Source: Aquimixticola soesokkakensis (lineage in GTDB: Bacteria > Pseudomonadota > Alphaproteobacteria > Rhodobacterales > Rhodobacteraceae). From it: a DNA stretch of 64,000 bases. Positions 53,037 to 61,047 of the stretch are shown here, piece after piece (the first letter of the stretch is position 1; every line of letters starts with the position of its first letter). A program made the position numbers and the translations under genes. The notes below the pieces were generated by a model. It had not been told where the DNA came from, made no database searches, and was given only the letters and a program-made list of their open reading frames with translations. The stretch is taken from assembly GCF_900172375.1 (NCBI RefSeq), contig NZ_FWFS01000009.1, positions 124,001-188,000 of the forward strand, written 5' to 3'.

Positions 53037-53585
53037 TTATTTCTGGAGCGGCCCGATCATCATGACCATCTGGCGGCCTTCCATCTTGGGCATGTTCTCG
53101 ACTTTGCCGATGTCTTTGACATCTTCTGACACGCGCTCAAGAAGCTGGCGACCCAAATCCTGGTGCGCCATTTCACGTCCCCGAAAACGCAGGGTGATTT
53201 TCACCTTGTCGCCCTCGTCGAGAAACTTGAACACCGAGCGCATCTTGACATCGTAGTCGTGGGTGTCGGTGCCCGGACGGAACTTGATCTCTTTGATCTC
53301 GATCGTCTTTTGCTTTTTGCGCGCCTCGGATTCCCGCTTTTGCTGTTCATATTTGAACTTGCCGAAGTCCATGATTTTACACACGGGCGGGGCAGCATTG
53401 GGGGAAATCTCGACGAGGTCGAGACCGGCTTCTTCAGCCATGGCAAGAGCGCGTGCCGGTGTGACAACACCGACGTTTTCGCCTTCTGCGCCGATGAGAC
53501 GAACCTCGGGGCAGCGAATGCGGTCATTCACGCGGGGTCCAGTGTCACGGGTCGGCGGGGCGTTGTGGGGGCGACGGGCTATGAT
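53037..53585 (-). CDS. infC: Translation initiation factor IF-3 with a non-canonical start
   Basis: IF-3 binds the 30S subunit and monitors start-codon choice. The core is complete: [77 protein letters not shown] (in pieces). The frame continues upstream of the GTG at 53531 as [17 protein letters not shown], an extension I recall from other Rhodobacterales IF-3 proteins, with AAGGA directly before it. There is no ATG, GTG or TTG at that point; the start must be ATC (53585) or ATA (53582). Escherichia coli infC starts with AUU, and this rare codon underlies autoregulation. Confidence 0.93.
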   Translation of the reverse strand: MIARRPHNAPPTRDTGPRVNDRIRCPEVRLIGAEGENVGVVTPARALAMAEEAGLDLVEISPNAAPPVCKIMDFGKFKYEQQKRESEARKKQKTIEIKEIKFRPGTDTHDYDVKMRSVFKFLDEGDKVKITLRFRGREMAHQDLGRQLLERVSEDVKDIGKVENMPKMEGRQMVMMIGPLQK

Positions 53586-53833
53586 GCAGGTCCTTCAAGT
53601 TGTTAACGTATTCCGAGGCTGCAAAATAGGCCCCTTGGCCGCGATCTTCAAGGTCGGATTGTCATCAAGACGCGAAAATGCTGCCCTTTCGGGGCATCCG
53701 CTGCCAATTGGTCCAATGTGAGCGCTAAATTGTTCGCGTCACGGCTCCCACGTCTTTTCATCATGCCTGCGCCATGCCATATCCAAAGGGAGGGGGAACA
53801 GAACGTGTCCCCGATCTAGTGAGGATATTTTCG

Positions 53834-54724
53834 ATGACGATGCGTATTTCGACCGGTGTTTTTGTTGCAGCGCTTGCCCTTGGTGTGGCCGGGTGTAAAG
53901 AAGACGCGCAAGAGGCGGCGGCAACCGTTTCAGAGACCGCAACCACCGCCACCGAGGCCGCAACGGATGCAACTGCCGAGGTGAGCGATGTTGTCAGCGA
54001 CGCTGTGAGCGATGCGGCGACGGCCGCGGCCGATGCCGCGACGGCTGCCGCCGATGCGGCCAGCGATGCGGCAACGGCCGCCACGGATGCGGTTGAAGCC
54101 GCCGCCGATGCGGTCTCCGAAGCGGCCAGCGGCGCGGTGACGCAGGCCTCCGACGCGGCGCAAGAGGTTGGCGACGAAAGCGGCGAAGCGCTCGACACCA
54201 CTGTGGACGCCACAAGCGATGCCGCCGCCCAAGCCGCAGATACGGCCGCGACCACAGCAAATGACGCCGCCGATGCGGCAGGCGAAGCCTCCGCCGAAGC
54301 CGCAACGGCGGCAACCGAGGCAGCGGCGGCTGCCGCCGATGCCGCAGAGTCGGCCACAGATTCGGCGTCGGACGCTGCAGCAACGGCGGCGCAAAGCGCG
54401 TCCGATGCCGCGGGTGAAGCGGCCAGCGCTGCGGCAACCGCCGCAGGTGCAGCCTCCGAGGCGGCCTCCGTCGCGACCGAAGCCGCCAATCAAGCCGCTG
54501 ACAACGCCAGCACCGTCGAGGTGCCCGGCGCAGGTGAGGTGGCCGCAAGCCTCTTTACCGTGGACGGGTTTGATTACGACAAGGTCGTCGAGGTCGTGAA
54601 CGCCTCTTCCCTTGAGGAACAGGCCAAAACCACCGTGCTGACGACCCTCGACAAGGTGCGCAACAATCCGATGCTGCTGGGCACCGCGCTCGACAAAGTC
54701 AAATCGCTGCTGATCCTTGAATAA
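53834..54724 (+). CDS. Alanine-rich repetitive lipoprotein
   Basis: A 296-residue protein. The N-terminus is a lipoprotein signal (VFVAALALGVAGC, lipobox cysteine then KED). Residues about 25-235 are a long Ala/Asp/Thr/Ser/Glu tract with irregular AADAA, ATAATDA and SDAA units, predicted to be one extended helix or coiled coil resembling Lpp-like or LEA-like sequences. A conserved-looking C-terminal domain follows (TVDGFDYDKVVEVVNASSLEEQ, ending SLLILE). It is likely outer-membrane anchored and periplasmic. GAGGA precedes the ATG at 53834. A strong terminator follows. Confidence 0.8.
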   Translation: MTMRISTGVFVAALALGVAGCKEDAQEAAATVSETATTATEAATDATAEVSDVVSDAVSDAATAAADAATAAADAASDAATAATDAVEAAADAVSEAASGAVTQASDAAQEVGDESGEALDTTVDATSDAAAQAADTAATTANDAADAAGEASAEAATAATEAAAAAADAAESATDSASDAAATAAQSASDAAGEAASAAATAAGAASEAASVATEAANQAADNASTVEVPGAGEVAASLFTVDGFDYDKVVEVVNASSLEEQAKTTVLTTLDKVRNNPMLLGTALDKVKSLLILE

Positions 54725-54743
54725 GGCAACAGGTTGACATCAC

Positions 54744-54773
54744 AAAAGGGCCGCCCCCAGGTGCGGCCCTTTT
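54744..54773 (+). terminator. Terminator of the lipoprotein gene
   Basis: AAAAGGGCCGC (54744-54754) pairs with GCGGCCCTTTT (54763-54773) around an 8-nt loop. Confidence 0.88.
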
Positions 54774-54790
54774 CTATGCGCTATTTTTGG

Positions 54791-54812
54791 CTTCTTTCGG
54801 ATAAAAATACCC
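54791..54812 (+). repeat. Interspersed 22-bp repeat, copy 3
   Basis: An exact copy of CTTCTTTCGGATAAAAATA plus CCC, just beyond the lipoprotein terminator. Confidence 0.8.
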
Positions 54813-54900
54813 GATTTACGCGCGCAGACACGGGGCGCGCCACGCAAATAGGGGCGCGGCTGTGGCCACGCCCCTTTCTTGTCTCAAAACCGGCTGTCGA

Positions 54901-55740
54901 TCAGTCCACAAAGGCCTTTTCGACCACATATTCTTTGGGGTCGGAATTGGCCCCCTCGCGCAGGCCGAAGCCATCAAGGATCACCATGATGTCCTTGTTG
55001 AACGCCAGGTTCCCACAGACCATACCGCGGTCCATTTCGGGGTTCATCGGCTCGATCCCGAGGTCTTTGAAAACCTTGCCCGAGGACAGGTTGTCAGTCA
55101 CGCGGCCCATCTTGTGGAAATCTTCGCGCGTGGTGGTCGGGTAGTAGCGCAGCTTGCCGTTGACGATTTCCGACAGCATTTCGTCGGCATTCACATCCTC
55201 GACCAACTGGCGGCCATATTCCAGCTCGCCCACTTCCCGACAGGTGTGCATGAGGATGACTTCCTCAAACTTTTCATAGACTTCCGGGTCGCGGATCAGC
55301 GAGGCAAAGGGCGCGATGCCGGTGCCGGTCGCAAACATCCACAGACGTTTTCCGGGCAAAAGAGCATCCGTGACCAGCGTGCCCACGGGCTTGGGGCGCA
55401 GGATGATCTCGTCGCCGGGCTGGATATGTTGAAGGCGCGAGGTGAGGGGGCCGTCCTGCACCTTGATCGAGTAGAATTCCATTTCCTCGTCCCAGTTGGG
55501 GGAGGCGATGGAATAGGCGCGCAGCAGCGGTTTTTGTTTGCCGGTTTTGGGATCGGGGTCTTGCATCAATCCGATCATCACGAATTCACCCGAGCGAAAG
55601 CGCAGGCTCTGCGGGCGCTCGACGCGGAACGAAAACAGCTTGTCGGTCCAATGTTTTACAGACAGCACTTTGGCGCTGTCGGGCAGCTTGGGGGTCGGGC
55701 GGGCGGCGGGTGTATCGGTCACGGCGGCGGTCTCGGTCAT
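54901..55740 (-). CDS. fpr: Ferredoxin--NADP+ reductase
   Basis: A 279-residue flavoprotein of the bacterial ferredoxin/flavodoxin-NADP reductase family. The FAD motif is RAYSIASP, the NADP-binding loop MFATGTGIAPFASLI, the later CREVGELEYG and MVCGNLAFNKD, and the C-terminal VVEKAFVD ends like subclass I Fpr proteins. It moves electrons between NADPH and ferredoxin. It lies on the same strand as, and just downstream of, the sulfate-reduction genes, whose sulfite reductase may depend on ferredoxin, so a functional link is plausible. Confidence 0.95.
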   Translation of the reverse strand: MTETAAVTDTPAARPTPKLPDSAKVLSVKHWTDKLFSFRVERPQSLRFRSGEFVMIGLMQDPDPKTGKQKPLLRAYSIASPNWDEEMEFYSIKVQDGPLTSRLQHIQPGDEIILRPKPVGTLVTDALLPGKRLWMFATGTGIAPFASLIRDPEVYEKFEEVILMHTCREVGELEYGRQLVEDVNADEMLSEIVNGKLRYYPTTTREDFHKMGRVTDNLSSGKVFKDLGIEPMNPEMDRGMVCGNLAFNKDIMVILDGFGLREGANSDPKEYVVEKAFVD

Positions 55741-55823
55741 ATAAATTCAGGCGGGAGGTGCCTGCCTTCTGTCGTGTCAAAAAAGGATGCAGGCTGCAAG
55801 CGGTGCAACCCGGCGAAGGGGGC

Positions 55824-56237
55824 TCAGGCGTTGGCGCGTGATTTCAGACGGGTCTGATAGTCATGGGCTTGCCAATCGGCGCGAAACAGCCACTGGTCTT
55901 CGGTCTGGCGCGCGGCCAGATCGTCGGGAATTTCCACCTCGTCAAAGCCTGAGCGGCGCGCCATCGCATATTGATCGGAAATCACATGGCCATGGGCGCG
56001 CAAGCGCCCCGTAAAGCCCGACATCCGCGCCAGTTTTGCCAGCGTAAAGCCCCGCCCGTCCGAAAAGCTGGGAAAGTCGATGCGCAGGCTTTCCACCCCG
56101 TCCAGCGCCTGCGTCAGGGCGGCGGGGTCGGTGTCGGAGGCGATATGCAGATGTTTGGCCGGCTGGCCCTCGAAATCGGTCCAGTCAGCGGTGAAATCAT
56201 CGGGACCAAAGCCCGTATCGGTGACGATAACGCTCAT
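55824..56237 (-). CDS. DUF934 domain protein of the cys operon
   Basis: A 137-residue DUF934 protein (SLRIDFPSFSDGRGFTLAKLARMSGF, then GHVISDQYAMARRSGFDEVEIP, in pieces). The family is found with cysI and cysH in proteobacteria and is thought to support assimilatory sulfite reduction; the mechanism is unknown. The ATG at 56237 overlaps the cysH stop by four bases. The longer in-frame extension is the cysH gene read in another frame. Confidence 0.92.
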   Translation of the reverse strand: MSVIVTDTGFGPDDFTADWTDFEGQPAKHLHIASDTDPAALTQALDGVESLRIDFPSFSDGRGFTLAKLARMSGFTGRLRAHGHVISDQYAMARRSGFDEVEIPDDLAARQTEDQWLFRADWQAHDYQTRLKSRANA

Positions 56238-57058
56238 GCGGCGTCTCCTTTTGCGGAACTCGTTTGGGGTGAGGCGTCCATTTCGTGGCCTTCCTTGCGG
56301 ATCGGGCCGCGCACGACTTTGCCGTTCACAAAGTGGATGCCGCATTCTTCTTTCTGGGCCCCGCGCCAGCGACCGGCACGGGGGTCTTCGCCCTCTTTGA
56401 CAGGCGATGTGCAGGGCGCACAGCCAATCGAGGGATAGCCCTTGGCCACCAGCGGGTGACGCGGCAGGCGGTTGTTGATCATATAGTCCTGCACATCGGA
56501 CGGCGCCCAATGCGCCAGCGGGTTGATCTTGATGCGCAGGTCGGCCTCGTTTTCGAAGAACTCGAGCGCTGCGCGCGTGCCCGACTGAAAGCGTTTGCGC
56601 CCCGTCACCCAAGCGTCAAATCCCGAGAGCGCATTTTGCAGCGTCTCGGTTTTGCGAATGGTGCAGCAGGCATCTGTGTCGCGTTGATGCAGCGTGTTGT
56701 CGGGATCGATTTCGGCAAGCCGCGCGGCATCGGGCGTGATGCGACGCACATCGCGCAGGTCAAGTTTGTCAATCAGATCAAGCTGGTACTGGATCGTTTC
56801 CTCAAACAGCATCTGCGTGTCGATAAACAGCACCGGCGTGTCGGGCGCCATCACCGACAGCATGTGCAACAGAACGACCGATTCCGAACCAAAAGAGGAC
56901 ACAAGCGCAATGCGCCCCAGTTCACGGTCCTTTAGCGCCAGTTCCAGCACCGAGGTAGCGGAATGGTGTTTGTAGCGCGCATTCAGCCGTTCGACCCGCT
57001 CGGAAACGGTGCCGAATTCTTCGTGCAACGCGGCGACGGCAGCGGCGTTATGCGGCAT
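56234..57058 (-). CDS. cysH: Assimilatory adenylyl-sulfate (APS) reductase
   Basis: A 274-residue reductase. Cysteine pairs Cys131-Cys132 and Cys213-x-x-Cys216 identify the 4Fe-4S APS-reducing type rather than the cluster-free PAPS type, and Cys239 in EECGIHF is the thiol nucleophile. Substrate-loop residues are SSFGSESVVLLH and VTGRKRFQSGTR. It reduces APS to sulfite with thioredoxin. It overlaps cysI by 11 bases upstream and the DUF934 gene by four bases downstream. Confidence 0.95.
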   Translation of the reverse strand: MPHNAAAVAALHEEFGTVSERVERLNARYKHHSATSVLELALKDRELGRIALVSSFGSESVVLLHMLSVMAPDTPVLFIDTQMLFEETIQYQLDLIDKLDLRDVRRITPDAARLAEIDPDNTLHQRDTDACCTIRKTETLQNALSGFDAWVTGRKRFQSGTRAALEFFENEADLRIKINPLAHWAPSDVQDYMINNRLPRHPLVAKGYPSIGCAPCTSPVKEGEDPRAGRWRGAQKEECGIHFVNGKVVRGPIRKEGHEMDASPQTSSAKGDAA

Positions 57059-58718
57059 TGGCCTTTCCCTCCTTTTCGGGATAGAGCGCCGTTTTGAACG
57101 GCCCCATCCCGGTGCGGCGGTAGCATTCGAGGAAGGTCTCCTCGGCGCTCAGACGCACCTCCAGATAGGCATTGATCAGACGCTCGATGGCCGGCACGAT
57201 TTCATCATAGGCAAAGCCCGGACCCGTGCGTTCCCCGATGACGGTCGTTTCCGTCCCGTCGCCGCCCAGCGTGATCTGATAGTTTTCCACGCCGGCGCGA
57301 TCGAGGCCCAGAATCCCGATATGGCCCACGTGGTGGTGGCCACAGGCGTTGATGCAGCCCGAGATCTTGATCTTGAGCGCGCCGATGTCATGCTCGAGCT
57401 TCAGCTCGTCAAAGCGCAGCGCGATCTGTTCGGCCACGGGGATCGAGCGGGCCGTTGCCAGCGCGCAGTAATCCATGCCGGGGCAGGCGATGATGTCCGA
57501 AATCAGCCCGATATTGGCCGTCGCAAGCCCCACCGCTTTGAGTTCGGCGTGAATCTGCGGCAGGTCCGATTTATGGACATGGGGCAGGATCACGTTCTGC
57601 TCGTGGCTGATGCGCAGCTCGTCATGGGCAAAGCGGCGCGCGATATCGGCCATGACGCGCATCTGCTCTGCAGTGGCGTCACCCGGCGTTTCGCCGTGTT
57701 TTTTCAGCGAAATCGTCGCAATCGCGTAGCCCTCGGCCTTGTGGGCCGCAAGGTTCATATCGGCCCAGGCCCGGAACACAGCATCGCTTTCGTAAGCTGT
57801 GTCAAAGGCTTGCGTGGATTTTTCGACATAGTCGGGGGCGGCGAAATAGGTCTCGATCTCGCGCAACATGTCCTGATCGACACCCGAGAAGGTCGGTTTG
57901 ATCATCGCAAAGCGTTCTTCGACGCGGGCGCGAATGTCGTCAATCCCATGCTCGTGCACGGTGATCTTGATGCGCGCTTTATATTTGTTGTCGCGCCGGC
58001 CCAGCAGGTTCCACACGGAGACCACCGCCTCGCAATAGGGCAGAAGGTCCTCGAAGGGGACGAAATCGTTCAGCGTCTTGCCCACCATCGGCGTGCGGCC
58101 CAGACCGCCGCCCACCAGCACTTCAGCGCCGATTTTGCCGTTGCGCGTCCGCAGCACGATCCCGATGTCATGGGCGCGCACCACCGCACGGTCGGCCTCG
58201 GCCCCCGTCACGGCAATCTTGAACTTGCGCGGCAGGAACTGGAATTCGGGATGGTCCGTGGACCACTGGCGCAGCAATTCGGCCACGGGACGCGGGTCCA
58301 TGACCTCGTCAGCGGCAGCACCGGCGAAATGGTCCGCCGTCACGTTGCGGATGGTGTTGCCAGAGGTCTGGATCGCATGCATTTCCACATCGGCCAAAGC
58401 GCCAAGAATGGCGGGCACGTCGGGCAGCTTGGGCCAGTTGAACTGGATGTTCTGACGGGTGGTGAAATGGCCGTAGCCCTTGTCCCATTTTTGCGCAATC
58501 AGTGCGAGCTGGTCCATCTGGCGGCTGTTGAGCGTGCCATAGGGGATGGCGATGCGCAGCATATAGGCGTGCAATTGCAGATAGAGCCCGTTCATCAGGC
58601 GCAGGGGGCGGAATTCGTCCTCCGTCAGGGAGCCGTCGATGCGGCGCTCGACCTGTTGGGTGAATTGGGCCACACGCGCGCGCACGAAACCTTCGTCGAA
58701 GTCGTTATATTTATACAT
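57048..58718 (-). CDS. cysI: Nitrite/sulfite reductase hemoprotein (sulfite reductase type)
   Basis: A 556-residue siroheme-4Fe-4S reductase. Cluster cysteines are CPGMDYC and GCINACGHHH. Two ferredoxin-like half-domains are evident, the first with QMDQLALIAQKWDKGYGHFTTRQNIQFNW (in pieces, residues 66-95). Its place with cysH and DUF934 argues for sulfite rather than nitrite. No cysJ flavoprotein is adjacent, so it probably takes electrons from ferredoxin, in keeping with the fpr gene nearby. Confidence 0.93.
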   Translation of the reverse strand: MYKYNDFDEGFVRARVAQFTQQVERRIDGSLTEDEFRPLRLMNGLYLQLHAYMLRIAIPYGTLNSRQMDQLALIAQKWDKGYGHFTTRQNIQFNWPKLPDVPAILGALADVEMHAIQTSGNTIRNVTADHFAGAAADEVMDPRPVAELLRQWSTDHPEFQFLPRKFKIAVTGAEADRAVVRAHDIGIVLRTRNGKIGAEVLVGGGLGRTPMVGKTLNDFVPFEDLLPYCEAVVSVWNLLGRRDNKYKARIKITVHEHGIDDIRARVEERFAMIKPTFSGVDQDMLREIETYFAAPDYVEKSTQAFDTAYESDAVFRAWADMNLAAHKAEGYAIATISLKKHGETPGDATAEQMRVMADIARRFAHDELRISHEQNVILPHVHKSDLPQIHAELKAVGLATANIGLISDIIACPGMDYCALATARSIPVAEQIALRFDELKLEHDIGALKIKISGCINACGHHHVGHIGILGLDRAGVENYQITLGGDGTETTVIGERTGPGFAYDEIVPAIERLINAYLEVRLSAEETFLECYRRTGMGPFKTALYPEKEGKANAA

Positions 58719-58729
58719 GGCGTGTTTCC

Positions 58730-59032
58730 TTAAGCTTGCGGATCGGCTTGCTTGCCGTGGAAATAGTTGGACGGGCCGGTGCGGCGGAAGTCTTCGCGAA
58801 AATGTACGGCCTCGGGACCGTTTTCACCGGCCTTTGCATCAAACAGGTAGGGACCGACGAGCTGGTTGTCACCTTTGACGGATGCAAGGGCGGCATTGGC
58901 GGCCTCTTCGTCGGTGAACAGAGCGGCGGCGGACATGTCACGCACCCACATGCCATCGGCGGTCAGGTAGATGACATCGCCCTCAAGCAGGGCGTTGGCG
59001 GTGACCACTTTGGGGCTAAAGGCGCGGGCCAT
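58730..59032 (-). CDS. DUF2849 domain protein, first gene of the cys operon
   Basis: A 100-residue DUF2849 protein (VVTANALLEGDVIYLTADG, VGPYLFDAKAGENGPEAVHFREDFR, in pieces). The family precedes cysI in many alphaproteobacteria, often behind cysG; here cysG is absent and a divergent Lrp regulator takes that position. GGAAGAGA precedes the ATG at 59032. The function is unknown. Confidence 0.92.
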   Translation of the reverse strand: MARAFSPKVVTANALLEGDVIYLTADGMWVRDMSAAALFTDEEAANAALASVKGDNQLVGPYLFDAKAGENGPEAVHFREDFRRTGPSNYFHGKQADPQA

Positions 59033-59181
59033 GGCTATCTCTTCCAAATCTGTTGCGTTTTGTGAACCACTATATAGAACATTGTCCCTGTTCCCCGCCA
59101 TGCCCGCGCGGGAATAAGGACGATCGTTTCCCATGTGCGACCTGCGCGGGGCGATGTTCCGCTAAACAGGGGAAAAGGCAA

Positions 59182-59646
59182 ATGACTGTCCAGATCGACG
59201 CGATGGACCGGAAGATACTCCAGCAATTGCAGGAGGACGCGAGTCAGTCTCTTGACGATATTGCCCGCAAGGTCGGCTCCTCCAAGACGCCGGTGTGGAA
59301 CCGTATTCGCAAGATGCGCGAGGGCGGGGTGATCGGTCAACAGACGGTCATTCTCGACCCCGATGCGCTGGGGCTGGAAGCCTGTTTTTTCGTCCTTGTG
59401 CGCACCAATGCCCATGAAGCGGACTGGCAGAAAAAATTTCTCAAGGCGCTGCGGTCGCGCCCCGAGGTGTTGGAAGCGCACCGGCTGGCGGGCGAAATCG
59501 ACTATATCCTCAAAGTGCGCGTCAAGAATGCGCGTGCCTATGATGAGTTCTATCAGGCACTGATCAAAGAGGTGGCCATCTACAACGTCACCGCCCTGCT
59601 TTCGATGGAAGAAATCAAGAATACGACGATGCTGCCGCTTGACTGA
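59182..59646 (+). CDS. Lrp/AsnC-family regulator
   Basis: A 154-residue Lrp-type protein with an N-terminal helix-turn-helix (MDRKILQQLQEDASQSLDDIARKVGSSKTPVWNRIRKM, in pieces) and a C-terminal RAM ligand-binding domain (VRTNAHEADWQKKFL, AGEIDYILKVRVKN). It is divergent from the DUF2849-cysI operon across 149 bases, an arrangement seen for Lrp regulators of cysteine or sulfur genes, so it probably controls that operon in response to an amino acid such as cysteine. Confidence 0.93.
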   Translation: MTVQIDAMDRKILQQLQEDASQSLDDIARKVGSSKTPVWNRIRKMREGGVIGQQTVILDPDALGLEACFFVLVRTNAHEADWQKKFLKALRSRPEVLEAHRLAGEIDYILKVRVKNARAYDEFYQALIKEVAIYNVTALLSMEEIKNTTMLPLD

Positions 59647-59702
59647 GCCTTGAGCGGCTGTGCGCTATACTTGGGGCAGCGTGACGGCATGCCGCGCAAA
59701 AT

Positions 59703-59724
59703 GGGTATTTTTATCCGAAAGAAG
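59703..59724 (-). repeat. Interspersed 22-bp repeat, copy 4
   Basis: An exact copy of CTTCTTTCGGATAAAAATA plus CCC on the minus strand, three bases beyond the P450 stop codon. Confidence 0.8.
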
Positions 59725-59727
59725 ACA

Positions 59728-60912
59728 TTATCTGCGCAGCATCAACTGCTCGAGCCCGTGAAAATGATAGAGGTCGGCGTAGCGCGGCGGCGCGCTGAGC
59801 CACAGGTGGCCACAGCGATCGAACAGCACCTGAAGGGCGACGCGCATTTCCAGCCGTGCCAGAGGGGCGCCGAGGCAGAAATGGGCGCCTGCGCCAAAGC
59901 TCATGTTCTGTTTGATGCGCCGTTCGGGCTCGAAGCTGTCGGGGCCGTCGAAGGCCTCGGGATCGTGGTTGGCGGCGGCGAGCAGCAGGCCGATGCGATC
60001 TCCACGTTTGAGGTCGTGATCCAGAAACCGGGTATCCTCCAGCACCCAGCGGGTGAACAGATGGAGTGGTGGGTCAAAGCGCAGGATTTCCTCAAGCGTG
60101 GCCTCGATGCGCTGATCGGTGAGGACGTTTCGGCCGAAATCGTGTTCGATCAAGGCTTTGACGCCGTTTCCTAAGGTGTGGACGGTTGCTTCGTGGCCAG
60201 CATTGAGCAGCAGAATGCAGGTGGCGATCATTTCGTCTGTGGTCAGTTTTTCCCCGTCTTCCTCGGCGGCGATCAGTTCGGAAATCAGGTCGTCGCGCGG
60301 GTCGCCACGGCGGCTGTCGATGTAGCCGCGCAGGAAGGTGGAAAAGTCGCGGGCCGCTTTGGCGGCGGCGATTTCCCCCGCCTTGGTGCGGCTTGCCTGA
60401 TAGACGGTGACCATCGCGTTGGACCATGCGAGCAACTCGGGGGCCATGGTTTCGGGCACGCCCAGGAGCCGCGCGATGATGCGCACGGGCAGGGGTTGGG
60501 CAAAGCGGGTGATGAGGTCGAAGGGCGCGTCTTGGGGGAGGGTGTCGATCAGCTCATGGGCGATCTGGGCGATATCGGCTTCGAGGGATTTGATGCGGCG
60601 CGAGGTGAAGGCCCGCAGGACCAATCCGCGCAGGCGTTTGTGGCGCGGGCCTTCCAGTTCGAGCATGGAATTGGCTTCGACCGCATAGAAATCCGCCAGA
60701 TGGGGTGGTGTGTCGGGGGCAAAGCCCTGTGGCGCCTCGCGGCCAAAACGGCGGTCGCGCAGGGCCATGCTGACGCCCTCGTAATTCGCGATCACCGGCA
60801 TGTCATAGTCGTCCCACCAGACCATTTTTCCGGCGCGGCGCAGGCGGTCGTAAAACGGGTAGGGATTTTGAACGAACGCCGGATCGGTGGGCGATTGGGA
60901 CAGGTGGATCAT
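59728..60912 (-). CDS. Cytochrome P450
   Basis: A 394-residue soluble bacterial P450. The heme-thiolate loop is FGAGAHFCLGAPLAR with Cys346, the ExxR pair is Glu275/Arg278 in EILR, and the I-helix oxygen-activation motif reads AGHEAT (238-243), with His where many have Phe/Gly/Thr-rich variants. Class I bacterial P450s need a ferredoxin and reductase, not encoded adjacent; the fpr at 54901 could serve. GGAGCCGTTTCGC precedes the ATG. It is convergent with the Lrp gene and divergent from dctB; the substrate is unknown. Confidence 0.93.
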   Translation of the reverse strand: MIHLSQSPTDPAFVQNPYPFYDRLRRAGKMVWWDDYDMPVIANYEGVSMALRDRRFGREAPQGFAPDTPPHLADFYAVEANSMLELEGPRHKRLRGLVLRAFTSRRIKSLEADIAQIAHELIDTLPQDAPFDLITRFAQPLPVRIIARLLGVPETMAPELLAWSNAMVTVYQASRTKAGEIAAAKAARDFSTFLRGYIDSRRGDPRDDLISELIAAEEDGEKLTTDEMIATCILLLNAGHEATVHTLGNGVKALIEHDFGRNVLTDQRIEATLEEILRFDPPLHLFTRWVLEDTRFLDHDLKRGDRIGLLLAAANHDPEAFDGPDSFEPERRIKQNMSFGAGAHFCLGAPLARLEMRVALQVLFDRCGHLWLSAPPRYADLYHFHGLEQLMLRR

Positions 60913-61047
60913 GCGAAACGGCTCCTATGGTGCCGCCCTGTCTGGGCCAGATCGCAGGCCAAAGGCAAGAGGGGGCGCGATGCGCAGGCCGCATCTGGTC
61001 AAAGGGCGGGCAGGTTTGTTAGACTGACACCAGCTCAAGGAGGCGTC

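Noticed and set aside
53037-53531. GTG at 53531 as the infC start
   Set aside because: It removes the upstream N-terminal residues that I recall from related IF-3 proteins and has no ribosome site, while AAGGA precedes the ATC/ATA position.
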